From Saprospiraceae bacterium (GTDB lineage Bacteria; Bacteroidota; Bacteroidia; Chitinophagales; Saprospiraceae), in contig JAWKLJ010000002.1 in assembly GCA_041392805.1 (NCBI GenBank), positions 1 to 64,000 of the forward strand: a stretch of 64,000 nucleotides of DNA. The letters run 5' to 3'. Shown here piece after piece: positions 1 through 7,199 of this stretch. Position 1 is the stretch's first letter. Every line of letters starts with the position of its first letter. The notes under the pieces are model-generated. The model made no database searches. It had not been told where the DNA came from and saw only the letters and a list, made by a program, of their open reading frames with translations. The position numbers and the translations under genes were made by a program.

Positions 1-812
1 ATGCCTGCCTTGAGCATCGCACCGGATGGGTTATCAATGGCAATTTCCACCCTGAAACGCTTGGACTCGTCTGCCTTGACGTCCACTAAGTTGACCGTGC
101 CGGTGAACTTCTTGCCCTGATAAACATCGGCGGTCACTTCCACTTTTTGTCCCTTCCTGGCGGTCACCACCTGCGCTTCCGTCAGATAGACGTTCAGGAA
201 AATCGTGCTCACGTTCACGATGTTTGCCACTGGGGTGCCAGGGGCAAGGTAAGAGCCGTTCTCCACCTTGTTTTGGGAAATGATGCCGCTGATGGGGGCT
301 TTCACGTAGGTGTCGCTCAGGCGTTTTTTCAGCGACTTGATTTTTACCTTCAGGTTGTTGGAGCGCAGTTTCGCCTCTTCGACCTGGACCTCCGTGACCC
401 CTCCCTTTCCGAGGAGGTTTTCCATGCGCTGCAAGTCCTTCCCGGCTTTTTCCAGGTCCAATTCCGAGAGTTCGAGGTCGTTTTGGATGAGTTCGTTGTC
501 AACGGTGAGCAGGGTGTTGCCAGCCTGTACGTAGCTGCCGTCGTCGAAATTGAGCTTCGTTATCTTGCCGCTGACGTCCGAAACAAGCGTCACCTCTTTG
601 GAGGGCTGAAAAGTGCCGTTCACGGTGAAGTCCTCCTTGAAAGACTTCTTTTCCACGGTCGCTACCTTCACGGGCACGAAGGTGTTGCTGGTGCGTGAAA
701 GCTCGATTTCCTGCTGCATGGTGCCCTTGTTTTTGGACAATTGCCAACTAATGCCGTAAGCGATGGCGCCGATGAGAAGGATGGCTGCTACTATTTTTAA
801 GATTAATTTCAT
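1..812 (-). CDS. RND efflux periplasmic adaptor (HlyD/MFP family), 3' end outside window
   Basis: Periplasmic membrane-fusion subunit of a tripartite RND efflux pump; it would bridge an inner-membrane permease and the TolC-like channel encoded just downstream. The frame stays open from an ATG at 812 to the window edge (270 codons; whole family members are about 350-400). Residues 3-21 form a hydrophobic N-terminal anchor. Residues 73-103 are the first half of the lipoyl-like domain (VSGKITKLNFDDGSYV). Residues 105-168 are helical and coiled-coil-like, and residues 170-190 are the second lipoyl half (VKAPISGIISQNKVENGSYL). The reading is direct from the complement; the start is the only ATG before the hydrophobic segment. 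It is the last visible gene of a minus-strand operon starting at 4513, and the permease gene is expected to the left of the window. Confidence 0.9.
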   Translation of the reverse strand, partial: MKLILKIVAAILLIGAIAYGISWQLSKNKGTMQQEIELSRTSNTFVPVKVATVEKKSFKEDFTVNGTFQPSKEVTLVSDVSGKITKLNFDDGSYVQAGNTLLTVDNELIQNDLELSELDLEKAGKDLQRMENLLGKGGVTEVQVEEAKLRSNNLKVKIKSLKKRLSDTYVKAPISGIISQNKVENGSYLAPGTPVANIVNVSTIFLNVYLTEAQVVTARKGQKVEVTADVYQGKKFTGTVNLVDVKADESKRFRVEIAIDNPSGAMLKAG

Positions 813-865
813 GATGGCTGTATTTTTTTGAAAAAGGGCGAAAGTCAGGTTCGTCCCGTGGTTGT

Positions 866-2221
866 TTATTGATTGATGTTTTCGAGCAATTCGCCCCTGG
901 CGTGGAGCAGTTCCAGTTCTGCCAGCTTTATCTGGAGCAGGGCGGTCAGGTAGTTGGTCTGGGCTGACCGCATGGAGGTCTCCGCCTGCAACAGCTCGAC
1001 GATGGGCGCCACGCCCTCCGAGAAACGCTCCTGCGACACGGCGTACACTTCTTCGGCTACCCGGCGGTTTTGCGCCAGCGACTGGAGGTTGTTGTAGTTC
1101 ATTTGCAGTTTTTGCCGGGCGCTGCGGTGCTGGAGGTCGAGCGATTGCTTGGTGAATTTTTCGTCCTGCCGCCATTTTTCGAGGTCAATTCTCGCCTGGG
1201 CGATTTTTTCCCTGCGCTCGAAGCCGTCGAACAGCGGCATGGAGAGCCGTAAGCCCACTAAGGAGGAACTGAACCAGTTTTCCCCATCGAATATTTCGCC
1301 GAAGTTGTTGCCCTGCCCCTGCCAGTTGTACCCGCCGAACAGGTATAGGCTCGGGTAGTAGCCTGCCCGCAACTGCTGGACGTTAATCTCGTTGAGGTCT
1401 CTTTGCAGGAGGAGCAGCATCATTTCCGGCTTTTTTGAAAAATCGGCAGGTTGCAGCGCCAAAGCCGGGTAGGTGTAAGCCTGCTCGGAAATGGTGTCCT
1501 GCAACTCGATGTCCTGCTCCAGGGGCATGGACATCCGGTACTTGAGCAGGTCGAGCAACTGCCAGTACTGAAGGTCGAGGTTTTCCATGCTGGTCTCTAA
1601 GTTTACCCTCGAAACGGTCAGTTGGTCCACGTCCACCTTTTTGGCAAGCCCGTTGTCAAATTGCGTTTGGGTGAGGTCGAGCAGTTTCACGACCTGCGCC
1701 AGGTTGGCTTGCAGGATGTCCTTTTGCTTTTTGGTGGTCAGCGCCTGGTAGTAGGTAGCCCCCACCTCGTATGCAATGTCTGCCTTGCTCTTTTCCAAGC
1801 CTGCCTTGCTGACTTCTTCCAACTTCCTGGTGCCTTCCAGCCCGATGGCATAGATGGGGTTATAGACCATTTGGTTCAGTTGTATGCCAGAGCCTGTCGT
1901 CAGGTCGGTGCCGAACTGCACGGCTACACGCTCACCGGGAGCGCCGAAAAACTCACCGGGGATTTGTTGGGTGGGCAGTTCGATATTGTACTGAAAATTG
2001 AGGTTGAGGTCCACTTTTGGCAAACCGAGGCTAAAAAATTCCTTCGATTTGTGCCGTGCCTTTTCCACTTCGAGCCGTGACTTTTCTACCCCCGTGCTAT
2101 TGTTCACGGCGAATTGTATGCACGTTTTGAGGCTCATTTGCCGGGGGCTGTCCTGGGCTGCCAGGCGCAGCGCCAGCAAAAAGCAAAGCAATAGCAGGAC
2201 GATTGGTCTTGTTCCCTTCAT
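866..2221 (-). CDS. TolC-like outer-membrane efflux protein
   Basis: Outer-membrane channel of a tripartite efflux system (OEP/TolC family), 451 aa, the usual length. It begins with a signal peptide (hydrophobic residues 7-22, ending LAAQ). The rest is the typical duplicated long-helix repeat rich in Q, L, A and E; SMPLFDGFERREKIAQARID and the late stretch VAPIVELLQAETSMRSAQTN are characteristic of the repeat. It lies 53 bp upstream of the adaptor gene and 26 bp downstream of the peroxiredoxin gene, all on the minus strand, so one transcript is likely. A second, unrelated-looking TolC-like gene of the same family is at 11064-12413, in the other efflux locus. Confidence 0.92.
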   Translation of the reverse strand: MKGTRPIVLLLLCFLLALRLAAQDSPRQMSLKTCIQFAVNNSTGVEKSRLEVEKARHKSKEFFSLGLPKVDLNLNFQYNIELPTQQIPGEFFGAPGERVAVQFGTDLTTGSGIQLNQMVYNPIYAIGLEGTRKLEEVSKAGLEKSKADIAYEVGATYYQALTTKKQKDILQANLAQVVKLLDLTQTQFDNGLAKKVDVDQLTVSRVNLETSMENLDLQYWQLLDLLKYRMSMPLEQDIELQDTISEQAYTYPALALQPADFSKKPEMMLLLLQRDLNEINVQQLRAGYYPSLYLFGGYNWQGQGNNFGEIFDGENWFSSSLVGLRLSMPLFDGFERREKIAQARIDLEKWRQDEKFTKQSLDLQHRSARQKLQMNYNNLQSLAQNRRVAEEVYAVSQERFSEGVAPIVELLQAETSMRSAQTNYLTALLQIKLAELELLHARGELLENINQ

Positions 2222-2247
2222 GATTTTTTTTGTTGTGTTGTCAGTAT

Positions 2248-2712
2248 TTATGGTTTTTCTTTCAGTTCTTCAATGGCCACTTTGACGTGCTCCCGCACGT
2301 TCAGTTGCGAATTGAAAACTTGTTGCACCGTGCCGCCTTTGCCGACCACGTAGGTCACCCGCCCTGGCAGCAGCCCGAACAGGCTGCCGGGCACGCCCAG
2401 CTTTTTTCGGACATCATTCCCCGGGTCGCTCAACAAGACGAAAGGCAGGTCGAACTTGCGGGCAAAGGCAAGATGGCTCTCCGGTGAGTCGGCGCTGACG
2501 CCGATGACTTCAGCGCCCAAGTCCCGCAATTCTTCATAGCTGTCCCGAAAGGAGCACGCCTCTGCCGTGCATCCCGGCGAGTCGTCCTTTGGATAGAAAT
2601 AGAGGACGAAAGGGGCGTCGAAATACTTTTCGATGTCCACTTGTTCCCCGTGCTGGTTGATCAAAGTGAACCGGGGCAATTGGTCGCCCGGTTGGATGGA
2701 TTTGTTTTTCAC
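2248..2712 (-). CDS. bcp: Thioredoxin-dependent peroxiredoxin, BCP/PrxQ type
   Basis: Cytoplasmic thiol peroxidase that reduces hydrogen peroxide and organic hydroperoxides. It has 154 aa, the normal size for the BCP class. The stretch SPGCTAEACSFRD places the peroxidatic cysteine at residue 48 and a second cysteine at 53, the five-residue spacing typical of atypical two-cysteine BCP enzymes. FYPKDDSPGCTAEA and VIGVSADSPESHLAF are further family signatures. It lies within the efflux operon, 77 bp after a TetR gene, which suggests co-expression with the pump under redox or xenobiotic stress (inference). Confidence 0.95.
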   Translation of the reverse strand: MKNKSIQPGDQLPRFTLINQHGEQVDIEKYFDAPFVLYFYPKDDSPGCTAEACSFRDSYEELRDLGAEVIGVSADSPESHLAFARKFDLPFVLLSDPGNDVRKKLGVPGSLFGLLPGRVTYVVGKGGTVQQVFNSQLNVREHVKVAIEELKEKP

Positions 2713-2789
2713 GTCGGGTAATTATTTTATTGGTCACAAAATATTTTTGTCTTGGGTTCGGAGTTTCAACTATCGGTGCCCAATTGCTC

Positions 2790-3377
2790 CTAATACGCCC
2801 GACAGACTTCCCTGCCCTGTTCTGTTGCCATTCCCACCAGGAAAAAATCAAGACAGTTTTTTACAAAATCACCCGAACTGTTGAATTGCGGCAGTTCCTT
2901 TCGCAGAAACAAGCGCAGCACCTGGAGCAGTAGCATGGCAGCAAATTCAGGTTTCATATCTGCCCTGTAATCGCCGCTGGCTGCCCCTTTCACCAAATTG
3001 GTTTTGATTTTTTCAAAAAGATATTGGTAGTAAAAATCCAATAGCTGCTGCCAGCTATCGTGGTGGTATTTCTGGAGGTCGTGTACCATTGCCTCGGAGA
3101 CTTCGCCCAAGGTGCAAGCAATGTAGCCCATCATGGAAAAAAGCTCGGGCAGGGGCGCAGCCTGCCGTTCGCAGATTTGCTCGATAGCCCCCTTTTTCTG
3201 GCTGATGAACCTGCCGACGATTTTTTCCACCAGCGCATCTTTGTTTTGTGCAGCGCGGTAGAGGGTCTTCTTTGAAATGCCCAAGTGGTGTGCCACGTCG
3301 TCCATCGTCACACTCCTGATACCAAAGCGGTGGAAAAGCCCTTGTGCGCTTTCTATGATGCTCGTTTCATCTGCCAT
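2790..3377 (-). CDS. TetR/AcrR-family transcriptional regulator
   Basis: Probable ligand-responsive repressor of 195 aa. The N-terminal helix-turn-helix is clear at residues 20-50: SVTMDDVAHHLGISKKTLYR followed by the usual charged helix. The C-terminal domain is all-helical with no recognisable ligand signature. It lies 20 bp after the thioesterase gene and precedes bcp. It is the second TetR regulator of this operon, which is unusual; the other is at 3884-4513. Confidence 0.9.
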   Translation of the reverse strand: MADETSIIESAQGLFHRFGIRSVTMDDVAHHLGISKKTLYRAAQNKDALVEKIVGRFISQKKGAIEQICERQAAPLPELFSMMGYIACTLGEVSEAMVHDLQKYHHDSWQQLLDFYYQYLFEKIKTNLVKGAASGDYRADMKPEFAAMLLLQVLRLFLRKELPQFNSSGDFVKNCLDFFLVGMATEQGREVCRAY

Positions 3378-3397
3378 TCAATCAATTTCTTTTTCCT

Positions 3398-3871
3398 TTA
3401 AGCAAGCCCATTGTTGTTCACGTCCGCACCTGGCGCTTGTTCCTCCTCCTTGCGCCTGATGCTGTACACCGCCCTCCCTTCCGCCAGCGGTTTGGCGCTG
3501 CCTTCCTGCCACGCCCGCATGGTCGTGACGAGTATTCGGTTGCCGCAGCGCAGCACTTCTGCCTCTATTTCAATGGGCAATTCGACAGCGCCCCTTAGAA
3601 AATCTACCCGCATATCAATAGTCGCAATTTTGTCCTCCATGGAGCCGAGCCGGGTAAAGCCTGCTATGCCGCCTACCGAGTCCATGATGGCTGCAATCAT
3701 ACCCCCATGCCAGCGGCGCTGGCGTATGTCGCCAATCACCTCCTCCCGAAAGGGAACCCGCACCTTTGCATAGTCCGGACGGATTTCCAGCAGTTCAAGC
3801 CCCAGAAACCGGTGCAGGGGGATGGATTCCTCCACCATATACTTTATAAATTCAGTCGTAAAAATGGGCAT
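3398..3871 (-). CDS. PaaI-like hotdog-fold thioesterase
   Basis: Probable acyl-CoA thioesterase of the 4HBT/PaaI group, 157 aa. The segment RRWHGGMIAAIMDSVGG (residues 52-68) holds the HGG and Asp64 positions that form the active site in this family, and the strand IATIDMRVDFLRGA follows as expected. The protein is a close relative of the one at 12526-12963; both share RNRWHGG/RRWHGG, MDSVGGI, TIDxRVDxLxGA and GNRILVT. The gene sits between two TetR genes (12 bp and 20 bp gaps). A thioesterase in both efflux loci suggests that the pumps respond to, or handle, acyl compounds (inference). Confidence 0.85.
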   Translation of the reverse strand: MPIFTTEFIKYMVEESIPLHRFLGLELLEIRPDYAKVRVPFREEVIGDIRQRRWHGGMIAAIMDSVGGIAGFTRLGSMEDKIATIDMRVDFLRGAVELPIEIEAEVLRCGNRILVTTMRAWQEGSAKPLAEGRAVYSIRRKEEEQAPGADVNNNGLA

Positions 3872-3883
3872 GATTGGGAAGTG

Positions 3884-4513
3884 TTAAATGATTTTTGAAA
3901 AATCCGGGCTGCCCATAATGGGCAGTTCCTCCAACCCGGCAGGCGTGAGATAGGGGTGCAAAAGCCCCAGCAGGGACTGCACGAATATTTCCTGGCTGGT
4001 GTTATCCTTTTGCAGCACGGCGAATTGCGCCAGCCAGAATGCAGCGTGCATCCAGATAGAATGGGCGAGGAAATCGTAAGCCCTTGGAAAAGGCTCTTGC
4101 CGGAAAACACCTCTGCCTACACAATAGTCAATGGTCGCCCGGATGTGCCGCATGGAACGCATGGAAAATTCCTTGTGCGCCGCCGCTATCTGCGGGTATG
4201 CCCGGATGATTTCGAGCGTGTCCAAGTAAAAGAAGCGGAACTTCAATTGGAATTCGTAAAAAATGCAGACTTGCTCCATGATGCTTTTGAGGTCGGGATA
4301 AGCCCTCAACTTGTTCAGCATTTCGGCAGCTTCGGCGTCCATTTGCTCAAAAACCGCTGGCATCAAGTCATCTTTCTTGGGAAAATGGTAGTTCAGGTTG
4401 CCGGTACTGATGCCGAGCTCGGCGGCGATTTGCTTCAACGCCACGTTCCTGAACCCGTCCCTGTTGAAAAGTTGGGTAGCAGTCTGGACGATTTCATGCT
4501 TTGTATCTTTCAT
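3884..4513 (-). CDS. TetR/AcrR-family transcriptional regulator, first gene of the operon
   Basis: Probable repressor of 209 aa that heads the minus-strand efflux operon. The N-terminal DNA-binding domain includes NVALKQIAAELGISTGNLNYHF, a clear TetR helix-turn-helix with the typical Y-H-F of the recognition helix. The C-terminal domain resembles TetR_C types found in Bacteroidota. The ATG at 4513 lies next to the 14-bp inverted repeat at 4518-4585, a plausible autoregulatory operator. A TATTTTTG -7-like box on the minus strand within the left arm of that repeat would give a very short leader. Confidence 0.9.
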   Translation of the reverse strand: MKDTKHEIVQTATQLFNRDGFRNVALKQIAAELGISTGNLNYHFPKKDDLMPAVFEQMDAEAAEMLNKLRAYPDLKSIMEQVCIFYEFQLKFRFFYLDTLEIIRAYPQIAAAHKEFSMRSMRHIRATIDYCVGRGVFRQEPFPRAYDFLAHSIWMHAAFWLAQFAVLQKDNTSQEIFVQSLLGLLHPYLTPAGLEELPIMGSPDFSKII

Positions 4514-4517
4514 ATCG

Positions 4518-4585
4518 GTCGCAAAAATAGGATTTATTTCCTAAAATTATTCTAAAAAACAAATTCATAAACCTATTTTTGCGAC
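4518..4585. promoter_or_regulatory. 14-bp perfect inverted repeat upstream of tetR, candidate operator with two -7 boxes
   Basis: GTCGCAAAAATAGG at 4518-4531 is exactly repeated in inverted form as CCTATTTTTGCGAC at 4572-4585, with a 40-bp AT-rich spacer. Each arm contains TATTTTTG pointing outwards, which fits the Bacteroidota -7 consensus TAnnTTTG, so the site could hold divergent promoters. I found no good TTTG -33 box at the standard distance. The repeat is seen directly; the operator role is inference from its position next to a TetR start codon. Confidence 0.5.
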
Positions 4586-4719
4586 GTTGGTTTAATATTT
4601 CATCCATTTTTTTAAAAATATTGTCAAACCTCAAAGCCGTGTGTGACTTGAATACAGCTAAGCGCAACTTAGCAGTAATGCTTTAAAACAGATGGAAGAC
4701 ATCAGTCAAAGCGCCAATA

Positions 4720-5100
4720 ATAAAGTGCGGAGTTCGAGCGAACAGAATGGCCGACTTTAGGAAAAGCAGGACTGATAGGTAGGCCTTCCGGTGACGACTT
4801 TCAGGAGTAGTTATCAAACCGCCTTATGCTGCAATGATAGGAAACGACATTGTGGTGAGCGATAAGGATGACGGAACGATCACGAAGTGTCGATGCCCTT
4901 AATGGCATCGAAGTGAAGGAACCGTGAAACGGGTGGGAGGGGAAAGACAGCTGTAGGCACGTAAAATGGAGGTGAACGAAAAGTAACCAACGATGAAGCC
5001 TCGATAGGGCAAAGACGATGTCAAAAGCAGGTAGTTACGTTTGTACTTGCGACATAAATGCAACGGAAACCTGATTACTGGTTGCATGGCATCCGGGGTA
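4720..5100 (+). other. Gene-free stretch, possible 5' remnant of a group II intron RNA
   Basis: The 962 bases from 4514 to 5475 hold no convincing gene. Between about 4725 and 5100 the text is rich in short paired stems and AAC/GAA-type loops (for example GTGCGGAGTTCGAGCG at the start, and the pairs GTGTCGATGCC / GGCATCGA), which resembles domain I of a group II intron. No domain V or VI follows and no maturase is near. It is not closely similar to the two introns at 13037 and 15702. This is a weak call: any structured RNA or decayed element could look like this. Confidence 0.3.
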
Positions 5101-5117
5101 AACCAGCCTGTACCGTC

Positions 5118-5222
5118 AACCCTGACCGACCGACCGTGCAGACATCAACCGACCGACCAAAACCTGACAACAACCCGACCGAATTTCAGGCAGACACTAA
5201 ACCGACACGACAACCGACCTTC
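5118..5222 (+). repeat. GACC-rich irregular tandem tract
   Basis: A low-complexity tract with repeated ACCGACC / CCGACAC units (for example ACCGACCGACC appears twice within 50 bases). It lies between the structured segment and the promoter of the TetR gene at 5476. An open frame runs through it into the TetR gene from 5041, but its translation is compositionally unlike a protein and it ends in a sequence that looks like a promoter. I treat it as non-coding. Confidence 0.5.
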
Positions 5223-5407
5223 TTTATTTTTATTTTTTCCACCGCACAAAAAAATTGAAGTTTTACCCCACACCTTTTACACCTTTGGCACATATGGGTT
5301 TGCCCGATACACAAAAGCCAACGCTTCACAAACCCAAAAGAGCCAAGCCCACCCACCACCCACTAATAGAGGCTTGAAAAGATTATTTTTTACAAAACGA
5401 AAAAAAA

Positions 5408-5439
5408 CTTGTACAATCAAAAAACTGTTTCTACATTTG
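5408..5439 (+). promoter_or_regulatory. Bacteroidota-type promoter for tetR at 5476
   Basis: CTTG at 5408-5411 is followed after 20 bases by TACATTTG at 5432-5439, an exact fit to the TAnnTTTG -7 box of Bacteroidota sigma-ABfrA promoters. Transcription would start about 30 bases before the ATG at 5476. This supports the downstream start and argues against the longer open frame from 5041. Confidence 0.55.
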
Positions 5440-5475
5440 CAGACCGAAATACGAAAACAGTCTAAAGGTTTTGAA

Positions 5476-6072
5476 ATGGAGAAGGACGAAATTATTATTC
5501 AAAGCATCATAGATGCCGCCAAAAAACTGATGCAGCAATATGGATTGAGCAAAACAACTATGGAAGATATTGCCAAAGCAGCAGGCAAGGGGAAAAGCAC
5601 CTTATATTATTATTTCAAGAGTAAGGACGAAATTTTTGACCACGTGATAAATCAGGAAATGGACGATTTTTTCCAGACGGTAAAAACGGCTGTAAGCAAA
5701 CAAGTTGATGCAAGCGAAATGCTGAAAGCATATATTATTACCAAAATAAAGACATTGAAAACCAAAGTAAACCTTTACAGGTTTGCCATTGAAACTGATT
5801 TGCATCCTGAAGCAATCAATGACCTGTTTATTAAACTTAAAAACAGATATGATAACGAAGAAAAAAAGTTGATAGGTTCTATATTGAAGTCGGGTATAGA
5901 TAACAAACTTTACAGATCCGAAATACAAGCTGAGATTGACATCCTAAGTGAGTTGCTGGTTACTTGTGTACGGGGCGTTGAAACGGAGATTATAACACAT
6001 AACAAATACAAAACACTGACAGATAAAGCTGATATGTTGGTAAATATCCTTACCAAAGGTATCGGGAGATAG
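5476..6072 (+). CDS. TetR/AcrR-family transcriptional regulator of the second efflux locus
   Basis: Probable repressor of 198 aa. The helix-turn-helix is clear (TTMEDIAKAAGKGKSTLYYY, residues 26-45), followed by FKSKDEIFDHV. I start it at ATG 5476, just after a good promoter, although the frame is open back to 5041. The C-terminal domain is all-helical and unassigned. It precedes the adaptor gene by 94 bp with a weak terminator-like hairpin between, so it may be partly separate from the pump operon. The base composition here is AT-rich, like the rest of 5400-13000 and unlike 1-4513. Confidence 0.92.
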   Translation: MEKDEIIIQSIIDAAKKLMQQYGLSKTTMEDIAKAAGKGKSTLYYYFKSKDEIFDHVINQEMDDFFQTVKTAVSKQVDASEMLKAYIITKIKTLKTKVNLYRFAIETDLHPEAINDLFIKLKNRYDNEEKKLIGSILKSGIDNKLYRSEIQAEIDILSELLVTCVRGVETEIITHNKYKTLTDKADMLVNILTKGIGR

Positions 6073-6083
6073 CCTGAAACAAA

Positions 6084-6107
6084 TATGCTTTTCGGAGCAT
6101 TTTTTTT
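6084..6107 (+). terminator. Weak terminator or attenuator after tetR
   Basis: A short stem ATGCT (6085-6089) / AGCAT (6096-6100) with loop TTTCGG is followed by a run of seven T. The stem is only 5-7 bp, so termination may be partial. It lies 12 bases after the tetR stop and 60 bases before the adaptor gene. Confidence 0.4.
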
Positions 6108-6166
6108 GAACCAAAAACCGACCCAAAAACGAATTTCGTCAAACAGTATCATCAAAAAACAAAGCA

Positions 6167-7195
6167 ATGAATAAAATAAATCATTTAGTAGTAGCGGGAA
6201 TACTTGTATTGGCAAGTTGTATGCACAAAGAAAATACATCAGTTACAGAAAGCAACGGTGTAGTAAATATTCAAACCGAACAACCGATACGTTACACCGG
6301 AGTTATTCAATCGGGTTATTCAGGAGTTGTAGAAGCCAAAAAAACAACGGCTTTAAGTTTTGCTACAATGGGAACAATAACGGAAATTTTTGTAGAGGAA
6401 GGGCAGGCAGTAAGCAAAGGGCAATTATTAGCAAAGGTTAATGCTTCCAATGCTCAAAACGTCTATCAGGTAGCATTAGCAAGCCTGCAACAGGCAGAAG
6501 ATGCTTACCGGAGAATGAAGCCGATGAAAGAAAACGGCACACTCCCCGAAATAAAATGGGTGGAAGTAGAAACAGGCTTGGCACAGGCAAAAGCATCTGT
6601 AGCCATTACACAAAAAGGTATCAGCGATTGCAGCTTGTATGCACCTGCAAGCGGTGTGATTGGCAAAAAGTATGTACAGGCAGGTATGAATGTAGTACCT
6701 GCAACACCAGCTTTGGAGTTGCTGAACATACAATCGGTTTACGTCAAAATTCCTGTTTCGGAAAATGAGATAAGCCAGTTTAAAAAAGGACAAACCGCAC
6801 AAATCAGTATCAATGCCATAAATAAAACAGTAACAGGAACGGTAAAGGAAATCGGTGTATCGGCAGATATTCTCTCACATACTTATCCTGTAAAAATTGA
6901 AGTGCAAAATACGGACGGAGATATAAAACCCGGAATGATATGTTCCGTCCAGGTGGCAGCACAAGACAACCGTTCAGGAGTATTGGTTTCCAATAAAGCA
7001 CTTCAAAAAGACGTAAACGGCAATCAATTCATTTTTATTGAAAAAGGCGGACAAACCGAAAAGATACCTGTACAAACCATTGCCCTGATAGACAACAAAG
7101 TTTTGATACAGGGCGAAGTACCGCAAAACGCAAACATCATCATTTCAGGACAGCAAAAATTAAGTAACGGTACATCAGTAAAAATCATCAAATAA
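6167..7195 (+). CDS. RND efflux periplasmic adaptor lipoprotein (HlyD/MFP family)
   Basis: Periplasmic adaptor of the tripartite pump encoded here, 342 aa. The N-terminus GILVLASCMHKEN is a lipobox with Cys18, so the mature protein is probably anchored by lipid. The lipoyl halves are at about residues 50-90 (SGVVEAKKTTALSFATMGTI, then VEEGQAVSKGQLLAKV) and 150-180 (SLYAPASGVIGKKYVQAGMN). A short helical hairpin lies between them. The beta-barrel and membrane-proximal parts follow (VYVKIPVSENEISQFKKGQT). Its stop is 4 bases before the RND permease start, so translation is probably coupled. Confidence 0.93.
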   Translation: MNKINHLVVAGILVLASCMHKENTSVTESNGVVNIQTEQPIRYTGVIQSGYSGVVEAKKTTALSFATMGTITEIFVEEGQAVSKGQLLAKVNASNAQNVYQVALASLQQAEDAYRRMKPMKENGTLPEIKWVEVETGLAQAKASVAITQKGISDCSLYAPASGVIGKKYVQAGMNVVPATPALELLNIQSVYVKIPVSENEISQFKKGQTAQISINAINKTVTGTVKEIGVSADILSHTYPVKIEVQNTDGDIKPGMICSVQVAAQDNRSGVLVSNKALQKDVNGNQFIFIEKGGQTEKIPVQTIALIDNKVLIQGEVPQNANIIISGQQKLSNGTSVKIIK

Positions 7196-7199
7196 GACT

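Noticed and set aside
866..2080. Plus-strand open frames opposite the TolC-like gene and many similar ones opposite other long genes
   Set aside because: They are shadows in GC-rich coding sequence; their translations lack family motifs, while the opposite strand has complete domains.
5041..5475. Open frame extending the TetR gene upstream by 145 codons
   Set aside because: The extension runs through a GACC-rich low-complexity tract and a good promoter box at 5432; its composition is unlike protein and TetR homologues start at the MEKDE-type N-terminus.
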